A DNA stretch of 64,000 bases from Yimella lutea (lineage in GTDB: Bacteria; Actinomycetota; Actinomycetes; Actinomycetales; Dermatophilaceae): positions 2,976,001 through 3,040,000 of the forward strand of contig NZ_VFMO01000001.1 of NCBI RefSeq assembly GCF_006715095.1, given 5' to 3'. Positions within the stretch are counted from its first letter, which is position 1. Each line of letters starts with the position of its first letter. Of this stretch, positions 1 to 7,857 are shown piece after piece. The notes beneath the pieces were generated by a model. It saw nothing but the letters and a program-made list of their open reading frames with translations, was not told where the DNA came from and made no database searches. The translations under genes and the position numbers were made by a program.

Positions 1-81
1 GCCGTTCGGACAAGAGTTGACCGGTCGGCCGTCGCACCTCACGGGGTCTCGATCGCGGCACTCGCCCCAGGGGGCTCGCAC

Positions 82-1326
82 CTACTCGACCGGCGTATTG
101 ATCCGTCCGCCGATCCAACTCCAGGCATATTTGCCGTCGTCGACCGCCTGGCCGGCTTCTCCGAGTTCGAGCGGACGGAACGTGTCGACCATGACAGCGA
201 GTTCGTCGAACGCTTCGACCCCGATCGACTTCTCGGTTGCACCCGGCTGCGGGCCGTGCGCGTGACCACCCGGGTGCAGCGAGATCGAACCCCTGCCGAT
301 CCCCGATCCCTTGCGCGCTTCGTAGTCGCCGTCGACGTAGAACATGACCTCGTCGCTGTCGACGTTCGAGTGGTAGTACGGCACCGGGATCGCCAAGGGG
401 TGGTAGTCGACCTTGCGCGGCACGAAGTTGCAGATGACGAAGTTGTGGCCCTCGAACACCTGGTGGACGGGCGGCGGCTGGTGGACGCGTCCGGTGATCG
501 GTTCGAAGTCGTCGACATTGAACGCGTACGGGTAGAGGCAGCCGTCCCAGCCGACGACGTCGAGCGGGTGGAAGGGATAGGTGTAGACGGTGCCGACGAT
601 GCCGGTCGAGCCGCGGTGCTTGATGTAGACCTCGGTGGACTCGGACGGTTCGGCGCCGATGTCCTCGGCGAGCAGAGGCCCCTGCGGCCCGCGCAGGTCC
701 CGCTCACAGAACGGCGCGTGCTCCAGCAGCTGACCGAACTTGGACAGGTAGCGCTTGGGCGGCGCGATGTGGGAGTTGGCTTCGATCGGGTAGGCGCGCA
801 GCGGTTCGACGAAACCTTCGTCGCCCTCAGTCAGCGGGATCCAGCGGTGTGTGGTCGCCCGCGGGATCAGCATGTAGTCGCCCTGGCCGACCGTGAAAGC
901 ACCGAACACGGTCTCGACGCGGGCGCCACCGCGCTCGATGTACACGCATTCGTCACCGATGCCGTTGCGGTACCAGGGGCTCGGTGCATCGGCGACGACG
1001 TAGGAGATGCGCACGTCGGCGTTGCCGAGCACGAGCCGGCGACCGGTGACGACGTCGACGCCCTCCTGGTCGGGACCGAACAGGTCGTGCAGCTTGAGAT
1101 GCCTCGGCAACAGCGGATGGTTCGGTGTGGTGCGCAGCGCGTCGGTCAGTGGCCAGTCGCGGGCATCGCTGATCGCCGACGGGATGTAGCGGTGATACAG
1201 CAACGAGGAATCGGAGGAGAACCCCTCCTCACCCATCAACTCCTCGTAGTAGAGGTCGCCGTCGGCGTTGCGGTGCTGGGTGTGCCGCTTCGGGGGCACC
1301 GAGCCCTGGGACCGGTAGAAAGCCAC
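82..1326 (-). CDS. hmgA: homogentisate 1,2-dioxygenase
   Basis: Cytosolic Fe(II) ring-cleaving dioxygenase that opens homogentisate to maleylacetoacetate in tyrosine and phenylalanine catabolism. The 414-aa product has the family N-terminus with the HRYIPSAI segment. A YYHSNVDSDEV segment lies near residues 317-327 and HPGGHAHGP near 351-359; these fit the His/Glu/His iron ligands of the family. The GTG start at 1326 is chosen because GGAGAAG lies just upstream; an in-frame ATG at 1383 would add 19 residues of poor quality. It is divergent from the 1447 gene across a 120-bp spacer. It is one of the few genes in this pathway cluster with a clear Shine-Dalgarno. Confidence 0.95.
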   Translation of the reverse strand: MAFYRSQGSVPPKRHTQHRNADGDLYYEELMGEEGFSSDSSLLYHRYIPSAISDARDWPLTDALRTTPNHPLLPRHLKLHDLFGPDQEGVDVVTGRRLVLGNADVRISYVVADAPSPWYRNGIGDECVYIERGGARVETVFGAFTVGQGDYMLIPRATTHRWIPLTEGDEGFVEPLRAYPIEANSHIAPPKRYLSKFGQLLEHAPFCERDLRGPQGPLLAEDIGAEPSESTEVYIKHRGSTGIVGTVYTYPFHPLDVVGWDGCLYPYAFNVDDFEPITGRVHQPPPVHQVFEGHNFVICNFVPRKVDYHPLAIPVPYYHSNVDSDEVMFYVDGDYEARKGSGIGRGSISLHPGGHAHGPQPGATEKSIGVEAFDELAVMVDTFRPLELGEAGQAVDDGKYAWSWIGGRINTPVE

Positions 1327-1446
1327 GTTGCTTCTCCCCTTCACTTCTCGCGAGGCCACAACACCGGAGCGAGGCCCGACCATGCGACCGATAATCGGAC
1401 GCGACTGTTCTACTTTTCGCTACGAGCATTCAGTACGGTGTGACTC
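1327..1446. promoter_or_regulatory. divergent promoter region hmgA / 1447 gene
   Basis: On the plus strand TACGGT at 1434-1439 lies 7 bases before the ATG at 1447, a leaderless-type -10. A perfect palindrome CCGATAATCGG sits at 1388-1398 between the two starts and could be an operator for the Lrp/AsnC or IclR regulator encoded at 12.9-14.0 kb; that assignment is inference. Confidence 0.45.
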
Positions 1447-2283
1447 ATGTCAACGCCGTCCCGCCGGTCGCAGTCTGCGTCGCCCCTCGCGTTGTTCGCC
1501 GGCCTCTTCGACGACGCCGCCGTCTTCCCGCCCGGTAGCTACCCCGTCGACGTCGCTCTGCAGCGCCGGTTCGAGCGCGCCGCGACGGTCGACGCGCGAT
1601 ACGTCGGCTCGTTCCTTGCACCACCGGCGCTGATCGACCGCATCCTGCAGGAGGTGCACCCGGTCACCGTCGTGGTCATCGGACGTCCGGGCGCCGACCT
1701 CGATGAGGTCCTTGGGTCGGCGGACGCCGTCGCGGAGGACTCGACGCACGCCCTCGCCGGCGTGCAGCTGGCCCGACAGGGCGGCTGGGAGAAGATCATC
1801 GGACTGGGCGTCCCGGTCGCCGTCGAACTACCCGCCGGCGATTATGAGCGCGGCCTGGATTCGCTTGTGCCGCACCGCTTTCAAGTGCTGGCCAAACTGC
1901 GCACCGGCGCGACGCCGAACAACGACGTCCCCTCCTGCGCCCAACTGGCGGCGTTCATTGTCGCCTGCCATGAGCGAGAGGTCTCGTTCAAGCTGACCGG
2001 CGGGATGCATCACGCGATCAGCCACGGCGCCGGCGACGAACGCGAGTTCGGTTTCCTCAACGTGCTCGCCGCCGTGAACGCCGTGCTCGACGGCGTCACC
2101 GCCGTCGACCTCGAAGCGATCCTCGACGAACGCGAGGCCGCCCGCGTGCTCGAACACGTCGGCCGGATCGACGATGGCCGCGCCCATGACGTCCGCAACC
2201 TGTTCCAGTCGTACGGCTGCTGCGACGTCGACGACCCCATCCGTGACCTTCGCACGCTCGGACTCATCGAGGAGAACCTGTGA
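1447..2283 (+). CDS. conserved hypothetical protein in homogentisate operon
   Basis: A 278-aa soluble protein of unknown function. No signal peptide or membrane segment is visible. Alternating hydrophobic strands and helices (VTVVVIG, IIGLGVPVAVEL, FQVLAKLRTG, VSFKLTGGMHHA) suggest a beta/alpha-barrel-like fold. The segment KLTGGMHHAISHG, with two adjacent His residues, and the segment FQSYGCCDVDDP, with adjacent Cys residues, are the most striking. It overlaps the start of fumarylacetoacetase by four bases (GTGA), so the two are almost certainly co-translated. Its place between hmgA and fahA, where an isomerase would be expected, makes a role in the pathway likely, but no function is assigned. 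Confidence 0.8.
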   Translation: MSTPSRRSQSASPLALFAGLFDDAAVFPPGSYPVDVALQRRFERAATVDARYVGSFLAPPALIDRILQEVHPVTVVVIGRPGADLDEVLGSADAVAEDSTHALAGVQLARQGGWEKIIGLGVPVAVELPAGDYERGLDSLVPHRFQVLAKLRTGATPNNDVPSCAQLAAFIVACHEREVSFKLTGGMHHAISHGAGDEREFGFLNVLAAVNAVLDGVTAVDLEAILDEREAARVLEHVGRIDDGRAHDVRNLFQSYGCCDVDDPIRDLRTLGLIEENL

Positions 2284-3485
2284 CCGACCTGCCCACCACC
2301 GAACTCTTCGGCCTGGACAACCTCCCCTACGGTGTCGCCACCAAGGCGTGCCACGCACCCCACGTGGTCGCCCGGCTGGGAGATCACGCCGTCGACCTGG
2401 CGGGCCTTGCGACCGACGCCGACGGAGCCGCCTGGATAGATGCGTGGTCGCAGCCGAACCTCAATGCCTTTGTTGCACAAGGACCTTCTTCCTGGGCGGC
2501 GGCACGAACCTGGTTGCAGGAAACGTTGCATGACCAGAGCCGGCGTGATGCCGTGCTGGCTCGGCTCCACCCCCTCGACGACCTGACCATGCAGTTGCCG
2601 ATCGCGGTCGCCGACTACGTCGACTTCTACGCCAGCGAGAACCACGCCACGAATGTCGGACGCATCTTCCGACCCGACGGTGACGCGTTGACGCCCAACT
2701 GGAAGCACTTGCCGATCGGATATCACGGCCGCTCCGGAACCGTCGTGGTCAGCGGCACCGACATCGTCCGGCCGTGCGGTCAGCGCAAAGCCCCCACCGA
2801 CACCGAACCGACGTTCGGCCCGAGCATCAGGCTCGACATCGAAGCCGAGCTCGGGTTCGTCGTCGGCGGCGACACGGCGGTCGGCAGCCCGGTGTCCATC
2901 GACGAGGCGAGCGACCACCTGTTCGGAGTCGGCTTGTTCAACGACTGGTCGGCACGCGACATCCAGGCCTGGGAGTACGTGCCGCTCGGCCCGTTCCTCG
3001 GCAAGTCGTTCGCGTCCTCGCTCGCTGCCTGGATCACCCCGATGGCGGCGCTCCGGGCGGCGAAAACGGCTCTGCCGAAACAGGATCCGCAACCGCTGCC
3101 GTACCTGCAGGGCGACGACCTCTTCGGACTCGACATCGCGATCGAGGTCGAGATCAACGGTCAGGTCGTGAGCCGTCCTCCGTACTCCACGATGTACTGG
3201 TCACCGACCCAGATGCTCGCGCACATGACGGTCAACGGCGCCGGCCTGCGCACCGGCGACTTGTTCGCCTCGGGCACGGTGTCGGGCGATGAGAAGGACG
3301 AGCGCGGCAGCTTCCTCGAACTTTCCTGGAGCGGCAAGGAGCCGTTCGCGCTCGCCGACGGATCGACCCGATCATTCCTCGAGGACGGCGACATCGTCAC
3401 TTTGCGCGCGACCGCCCCGGGCACCGACGGCGCACGCATCGGCTTGGGCGAGGTCACCGGCAGGATCCTCCCGGCGCGCACCTGA
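2280..3485 (+). CDS. fahA: fumarylacetoacetase
   Basis: Hydrolyses 4-fumarylacetoacetate to fumarate and acetoacetate, the last step of tyrosine catabolism. The 401-aa protein has an N-terminal FAH domain followed by the catalytic FAA-hydrolase fold. Near residues 111-125 the segment YVDFYASENHATNVG carries the metal-binding Asp and the general-base His known in mouse FAH. DIEAELGFVVG near 186-196 supplies the two Glu ligands, and NDWSARDIQAWE near 221-232 the last Asp. The GTG start overlaps the upstream stop by four bases. Length and motifs are full, so the enzyme should be active. Confidence 0.95.
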   Translation: MTDLPTTELFGLDNLPYGVATKACHAPHVVARLGDHAVDLAGLATDADGAAWIDAWSQPNLNAFVAQGPSSWAAARTWLQETLHDQSRRDAVLARLHPLDDLTMQLPIAVADYVDFYASENHATNVGRIFRPDGDALTPNWKHLPIGYHGRSGTVVVSGTDIVRPCGQRKAPTDTEPTFGPSIRLDIEAELGFVVGGDTAVGSPVSIDEASDHLFGVGLFNDWSARDIQAWEYVPLGPFLGKSFASSLAAWITPMAALRAAKTALPKQDPQPLPYLQGDDLFGLDIAIEVEINGQVVSRPPYSTMYWSPTQMLAHMTVNGAGLRTGDLFASGTVSGDEKDERGSFLELSWSGKEPFALADGSTRSFLEDGDIVTLRATAPGTDGARIGLGEVTGRILPART

Positions 3486-3533
3486 CCTCCCGACCGGCGG
3501 GCGTCGTGCCCGCGAGCCGAGAGCCGAGATCAT

Positions 3534-3895
3534 GTGTCCGACAAACCGGTAACCCTGCATGGCGGTCGCGCGGGCGGGGGCGGCATCGGGATCCCCGGAC
3601 TCTACGTGACCGGCGACCCCGGTGCTGTCGACGACAACGCCAAGGAAGGCACGCTCGGCGTCCGGCTCGGCCTGGGTTGGGCGAAGTCGCACTCCTTCTA
3701 CGCCGGCCAGTGCCCGGTGAGAAGTACAACCGCGGTCTGATGAAGATGATCCTCGCGGGCAAGGCCGATGTCGCGAAGGCCGTCAACGCGACGGTCATCT
3801 CCCTGGACGACGCCCCGCAGGGCTACTCCGATTTCGACCAAGGAGCCGCGAAGAAGTACGTCATCGACCCGCACGGTATGACGAAGTCCGCCTGA
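3534..3895 (+). pseudogene. C-terminal remnant of glutathione-independent formaldehyde dehydrogenase
   Basis: Only the last roughly 115 residues of a zinc-dependent formaldehyde dehydrogenase (FdhA type) remain. The first part reads IGIPGLYVTGDPGAVDDNAK and GLGWAKSHSFYAGQCPV; the second, in another frame, reads KYNRGLMKMI, VISLDDAPQGYSDFD and KKYVIDPHGM. The frames break after base 3720. Adding one T there turns GTGAGAAG into GTGATGAAG and restores PVMKYNR, the family sequence as I remember it. About 280 N-terminal residues, including the catalytic zinc site, are missing. The upstream part of the 5' reading (MSDKPVTLHGG) is not clearly homologous. Confidence 0.8.
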
Positions 3896-3906
3896 TCGGC
3901 GGCAGG

Positions 3907-3947
3907 AACAGAGTCGGCGCACCCGGAGTGGGTGCGCCGATTCTGTT
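3907..3947. terminator. bidirectional hairpin terminator
   Basis: AACAGA..CGGCGCACCC, a five-base loop, then GGGTGCGCCG..TCTGTT form a long stem between the fdhA remnant (plus) and the RDD gene (minus). Confidence 0.75.
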
Positions 3948-3962
3948 GCTGCTCAGTGATTT

Positions 3963-4808
3963 TCAGTACATGCGGTCGCCGGGTGGTGTCTGCTCCTCAC
4001 TCGCACCACCGCGCTGCTTGCGCACCACATAGGTGCCGGGCCACGAGTCGTGGAAGGCCTGGTTCATGCGGTCGCTCAGCGGGCGCAGGTAGTCGACGAT
4101 CTGGAAGATCGTCACCAGGAAGCTCAGCAACGGAACAGGGCCGACGATCGAGGTGAGTTGTTTGACCGCGAACCGGTAGACGGCGGCACCGAAGGTGGGC
4201 GGTTTGTCGTTCTCCTCCCGGCGCACCTTGATGCCCAGCAGCATCTTGCCGACGGTCTGCCCACGCCATACTGTCAGGGCCACCTCGTACACGAAGTAGA
4301 CCGCGACGGCGACGAGTCCGACCTGCCAGGGGAAGTTGTAGAGCGCGTCCGGGGCGTCGGGTGTACCCCGGCCTTCGCGGGCAGCGTCCAGACTCTCGTT
4401 GAAGTAGGTGCGGACCACGTGCACCCAGTCCGACAACCAGGGCCAAGCCAGCGGCGCGGCGATCGCGGAGGTCAGGATGTTGTCGACAATGAATGCCAGC
4501 GCTCGACGCCAGAACGGTGCGAGTTCGGCGCCGTCCGGTGTGCGTGCCGTGGCAGACGCCGGCTGGAACTGGCCACGATACGGACCGTTCGGACTGCTCT
4601 GCTGCTGACCGGGCCGGTGCTGGCCCGGATGCGGGAGGTGCGGGTGCTGGTGGTGCTGGGGCACCTGCGGCGCCGCGCTGATGTGGGACTTCTCCAGGCC
4701 CGGCTTGACGCGGGGCATCGTCCGGTCGGTCCACAGGATTCCGTCCCAGTACCGCAGGGTGTCCGGGTCGTTCGGATCCGGATACCAGCCGGACGCACGT
4801 TCGCTCAT
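3963..4808 (-). CDS. RDD family membrane protein with N-terminal DUF2510
   Basis: A 281-aa integral membrane protein. Residues about 7-30 (GWYPDPNDPDTLRYWDG) form a DUF2510 module, a short Trp-rich cytoplasmic domain. A Gln/His/Pro-rich linker follows to about residue 90. The RDD domain begins at RRALAFIVDN, with hydrophobic segments near 100-125, 160-180 and 215-240. RDD proteins are small membrane proteins, some linked to sodium/proton exchange, but no activity can be named here. The C-terminal tail is charged. It shares no operon with its neighbours: a hairpin separates it from the gene at 4890. Confidence 0.85.
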   Translation of the reverse strand: MSERASGWYPDPNDPDTLRYWDGILWTDRTMPRVKPGLEKSHISAAPQVPQHHQHPHLPHPGQHRPGQQQSSPNGPYRGQFQPASATARTPDGAELAPFWRRALAFIVDNILTSAIAAPLAWPWLSDWVHVVRTYFNESLDAAREGRGTPDAPDALYNFPWQVGLVAVAVYFVYEVALTVWRGQTVGKMLLGIKVRREENDKPPTFGAAVYRFAVKQLTSIVGPVPLLSFLVTIFQIVDYLRPLSDRMNQAFHDSWPGTYVVRKQRGGASEEQTPPGDRMY

Positions 4809-4857
4809 GTCCGCATTGTGTCAACCGCCTCGGGCGGCGGCGACCACCGACCGCGTA

Positions 4858-4873
4858 CCTCCCCCTGGGGAGG
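4858..4873. terminator. short GC hairpin
   Basis: CCTCCCC, a two-base loop and GGGGAGG, just downstream of the minus-strand gene ending at 4890. No T-tract follows, so terminator strength is uncertain. Confidence 0.4.
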
Positions 4874-4889
4874 AGGCGAACAGCCGTGC

Positions 4890-5534
4890 TCAGTTGTCCC
4901 GCTGACGCGCTACGGCCAGGGCGATCTCGTCGTGGGTACGCAGCAGTTCCAGCGCGCTTCCCCAACGTTGCATCAGTTGGCGCGACTGCTCGCGAGTGGT
5001 GTCGTGCGGCGATTCGAACGCCATCACCCAGTGACGGCCGTGTTCGCGCAGGTGGTCGCCGACGTGTGCCCGCAGCGTCCGGCTGGTCAGCCCCGGAAAG
5101 CGGGCGGGGTCGGCCACGAGCGCCGCGGGGAGTGCGGGATTCACCGACGCGGGAGTGATGACATGTCGTTCGGTCGCCCAGCGGTACCCGATCATCGCGA
5201 ACTGGACGCCCGTGTCGGCCACTCGCTGCCCGAGCGCGAACAGACCGTTCGCGTCCATCGGCTCGGCGCCGGCGTCGAGCAGCAACTCGCAACGCTCCAT
5301 CACCCCGCCGGGCTCGGGCTGAATGGTGAGCGACCCGTGCCAGCCCTGGCCCTCGACGCAAAGGCTGGTCGACCCCTGCGACATCACCCGGGCGAGTTCG
5401 GTGACCGCCGCGACGTCCCATTCCGATTCCGGTGGCTCCATCAGTCCCGCGAACTGCGGCTTGCCGCGATCGAAGGCCGCGACCACCGACTCCGTCATCG
5501 TTCCGGGCGTGGCCCGGTCATAGGGGTGCAGCAC
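4890..5534 (-). CDS. hypothetical protein, probably 5'-truncated
   Basis: A 214-aa soluble protein with no domain I recognise; it is mostly helical, with a conserved-looking middle (GWHGSLTIQPEPG, GYRWATERHV). The only conventional start in the upstream part is the GTG at 5534, with an alternative ATG at 5498. The reading frame, however, continues upstream as clearly coding-like sequence (GWREPRDSAWVFALDAEV) until a stop near 5630, without any ATG, GTG or TTG. This suggests that the original gene lost its 5' end at a junction with the toxin remnant starting near 5640. Whether the shortened form is expressed is unknown. Confidence 0.55.
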   Translation of the reverse strand: MLHPYDRATPGTMTESVVAAFDRGKPQFAGLMEPPESEWDVAAVTELARVMSQGSTSLCVEGQGWHGSLTIQPEPGGVMERCELLLDAGAEPMDANGLFALGQRVADTGVQFAMIGYRWATERHVITPASVNPALPAALVADPARFPGLTSRTLRAHVGDHLREHGRHWVMAFESPHDTTREQSRQLMQRWGSALELLRTHDEIALAVARQRDN

Positions 5535-5663
5535 CTCGGCGTCGAGCGCGAATACCCAGGCGGAGTCGCGTGGTTCACGCCACCCGGACGGCTTCTCCTC
5601 CTGCGTCTGGCCAACAGAGTGGACGGTTGGTCACACCTCAACCGAGGGCCTGATCAACCTTGG

Positions 5664-6038
5664 ATGGGATACCAGGAGCAGATCACCGGCGCGCAGCGAA
5701 CCGCCAACGGGCATCTGTCAGAGTACGTGCGCCATGACCCGACCTCGGGCCGGCCGGTTGCCTTCGACGGACGGACGTTCCGCGGGGACCCACCTGTCGA
5801 AACCTTCCTCGATGCAAAGCACGGCTACGCCCAGCTCGCTCACCAGCCTCGAAGCGACTGGTCGACCGGCACCAGTGATCGACTGGTCAGCGAGGCAGAA
5901 CGTCAGGTGCGTGCGTTGCCGGACGGCGCGCGTCTGGAGTGGCACGCGTCCGACCCTGCCGGTGCTGCCGCCATCAAGGATCTGCTGGATTCCCGAGGTA
6001 TCTTCGAGATCGACGTCATTCACACATCGAAGGTCTGA
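5664..6038 (+). CDS. orphan Tox-REase-5 toxin C-terminal domain
   Basis: The 124-residue product starts at the module boundary MGYQEQITG and runs through FDGRTFRGDPPVETFLDAKHG to a terminal Glu/Asp-rich part. YQEQITG...FDG...LDAKHGYA matches the restriction-endonuclease fold toxin 5 domain of polymorphic toxins, whose Asp and Lys in the DAK motif are expected to act on nucleic acid. The usual long N-terminal secretion and linker domains are absent: upstream sequence belongs to the oppositely oriented gene at 4890. No clear ribosome site precedes the ATG. The immunity gene starts four bases after its stop. It is either a displaced toxin cassette or a dead remnant. Confidence 0.65.
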   Translation: MGYQEQITGAQRTANGHLSEYVRHDPTSGRPVAFDGRTFRGDPPVETFLDAKHGYAQLAHQPRSDWSTGTSDRLVSEAERQVRALPDGARLEWHASDPAGAAAIKDLLDSRGIFEIDVIHTSKV

Positions 6039-6042
6039 ACAG

Positions 6043-6741
6043 ATGAACACGACTAACACCACGTCGGTTGGAGAGGTCAGCGTCCGCGTTGTATGGGCGC
6101 GGCCGCAGGAGACCCCCGAGGAGATCGCGCACCAGGTCGATCTGTTCATGCACGGAATGCGAGAACGTACCGGTATCTCGGTGTGGACCCTGGGGACCGA
6201 ACGCACGCCGTGGCCCAAGGACCAGGCAGAACAAGCGGAACTGGTCTCGCAGATGAAGTCGACCGAAGGCCTGGCGCGGCAGGGCGATTGGGACGGTTAC
6301 GCGTTCTGGGTGCGAGGCTTCAACAGTGAGGCGATGGCAGTCGCGCATGTCAGCGCGGGTCAGGATCACACGGGGGGCCGCATCCCGGCTCAACGCGCTG
6401 ACATCGAGGTCACCGCGGTCGACGGTGGACATATCCCGCGGGCCTTCACCGATGCTGTCGTCAGTTCAGCGGTCGAGGGGTGGGATCCCCTGATGGTTCG
6501 GCTCGGAACGATCGAAATGCAGCGTCTGGCGCGCCGCGGAAACTGGAAGATCACTCCCAGGTATCGGCTCTGGCTCGCTGACGCCGTTGGCAGAATCGAT
6601 CACGTCGCCGACGGGGTTCAGGCAGAGCGAGTAGAGACCGGCACCCTGCTGACCCTGCCCGACGACTGGTCCGCCCAACAGGTTGTCGATGCCACTCAGA
6701 AAACGCTCGAGCTGAACGGGCTCGACGAGCTACCTCATTGA
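6043..6741 (+). CDS. Imm52-like immunity protein
   Basis: A 232-aa cytosolic protein resembling the Imm52 family, which is commonly encoded directly after Tox-REase-5 toxins and is thought to bind and block them. Supporting features are the position four bases after the toxin stop, the N-terminal strand VSVRVVWARPQETPEE and the later WDPLMVRLGTIEMQRLARRG segment, typical of the family middle. The ATG at 6043 begins a sequence that is repeated at 7781, which marks it as the true start. It overlaps the next gene (TTGA). Family assignment is by pattern only. Confidence 0.65.
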   Translation: MNTTNTTSVGEVSVRVVWARPQETPEEIAHQVDLFMHGMRERTGISVWTLGTERTPWPKDQAEQAELVSQMKSTEGLARQGDWDGYAFWVRGFNSEAMAVAHVSAGQDHTGGRIPAQRADIEVTAVDGGHIPRAFTDAVVSSAVEGWDPLMVRLGTIEMQRLARRGNWKITPRYRLWLADAVGRIDHVADGVQAERVETGTLLTLPDDWSAQQVVDATQKTLELNGLDELPH

Positions 6742-7226
6742 CGGTGCGGTCCATCCGGCAGTCGATTCCCGTCGATCAAGCGCTCGGCATGCTGCAGTTC
6801 TGGGTGGACGCGAACTGGCCGATGACCGAGCGGGAGGCCGCGGAGTTGTCCAGCGAGATCGGCTGGACCCAGGACGAGGACGGATGGGTTTCCAACGACC
6901 GCTTCGGACTGAGCTTTCCCGACGTCGAGGGCATCGGACCGGCAGATGACCCCGTGAAGAGGATCATGCTGACCCTCACCGATCACGAGAAGAACATCAC
7001 CGACGACTTTGCTCGATTCATCGCCGACCGCTTCGCCGATTACGTCGCCGGTGCCGAAAAGCGTTGGGGTAAAGGCGCATTGCGTCGCGGCGAGGTCGAT
7101 CGCGCCTACTTCGATCTGGAACCACGGGGCGGTGTCATGATCGTCCGCTCGAAAGTTGTGGAAGCGCTGTACCTCACTCAACCCGAGGTCGACCTGCGGA
7201 AGGCGAACAAGGAGTGGCCCGCGTGA
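6738..7226 (+). CDS. small acidic protein of toxin-immunity operon, DUF6301-like
   Basis: A 162-aa soluble protein. Its make-up (NWPMTEREAAELSSEIGW near the N-terminus, then GWVSNDRFGLSFPD) resembles DUF6301, small actinobacterial proteins often found beside polymorphic toxins; this is a pattern-based guess. The TTG start at 6738 overlaps the immunity stop by four bases; a GTG two codons later is an alternative. It ends four bases into the next gene. The unbroken chain of overlaps implies co-translation with the immunity protein, so an accessory or second immunity function is plausible. Confidence 0.6.
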   Translation: MTVRSIRQSIPVDQALGMLQFWVDANWPMTEREAAELSSEIGWTQDEDGWVSNDRFGLSFPDVEGIGPADDPVKRIMLTLTDHEKNITDDFARFIADRFADYVAGAEKRWGKGALRRGEVDRAYFDLEPRGGVMIVRSKVVEALYLTQPEVDLRKANKEWPA

Positions 7227-7732
7227 GCGTGCAGCAGGCGGGACTGGGCTGGGAGGAGTTCACGACACAACTGGCGCGTGCCATTCGTGAACTTCCGGAT
7301 CGAGGATTCCTCGTCGTCCAGGACGGAGCGACTCATGCCTATGTGCAGTTCGCGGCCGACCACGACGCAGTCGCAGCGGAGTGCACCAGTAACAGCAATC
7401 AACAACTCACTCACCCTGCCGACGACAACGGTGAGCAGCTGCTCGCAGAATCAGGTTGGACGCTGTACGCCGATGCCCAGCCGAACTGGACGTTTCGCCT
7501 CGACCTTCCGGCGATCACAGCACGGTTCGACCAGCTCGCGCACAGCTGTGTCGTCGCGTTGCGCGATGTGTACGGAACCTCGACCCCCGAGCAACTCAGC
7601 TACACCGCATGGCGTGAGCCCGAAGTCATGCACTCAGGCCGGACCTACACCGACGAGGAGATCTCTTCCCTCGATGCGGGGCAGAACCCCCTGCCGGTCG
7701 AGAGCCTCACCATCCCGATGACGCGTAGGTGA
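7223..7732 (+). CDS. TY-Chap-like (YbjN/CesT-type) putative chaperone
   Basis: A 169-aa soluble protein. FLVVQDGATHAYVQFAAD, AAECTSNSN and LLAESGWTLY followed by NWTFRLDL resemble the TY-Chap N-terminal domain, a peptide-binding chaperone fold related to type III secretion chaperones and YbjN and found in toxin operons. The GTG at 7223 is chosen over the one at 7214 because AAGGAG at 7209-7214 is then correctly spaced and the start overlaps the upstream stop as GTGA. It is the last complete gene of the toxin-linked operon; a secretion-chaperone role for the lost toxin is inference. Confidence 0.6.
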   Translation: MSVQQAGLGWEEFTTQLARAIRELPDRGFLVVQDGATHAYVQFAADHDAVAAECTSNSNQQLTHPADDNGEQLLAESGWTLYADAQPNWTFRLDLPAITARFDQLAHSCVVALRDVYGTSTPEQLSYTAWREPEVMHSGRTYTDEEISSLDAGQNPLPVESLTIPMTRR

Positions 7733-7857
7733 CGAAGTCGTCCCGAAGTCGGTGTCGTTCAACACTGAAGGTCTGAGCAGATGAACACGACCACCACCGC
7801 GCCGGTCGCAGAGGTCAGCGTCCGCGTCGTCTGGGCGCGGCCGCAGGAAACTCCCGC
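7733..7857 (+). pseudogene. truncated second copy of Imm52-like gene start
   Basis: From 7733 to about 7857 the DNA repeats 6005-6115: the spacer GAAGGTCTGA(G/A)CAGATGAACACGAC, then codons for VSVRVVWARPQETP. The ATG at 7781 is intact, but homology stops at about codon 25, where the sequence switches to an antisense T7SS fragment. Only the first part of the immunity gene is left, so this is a broken tandem copy of the toxin/immunity junction. Confidence 0.8.
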
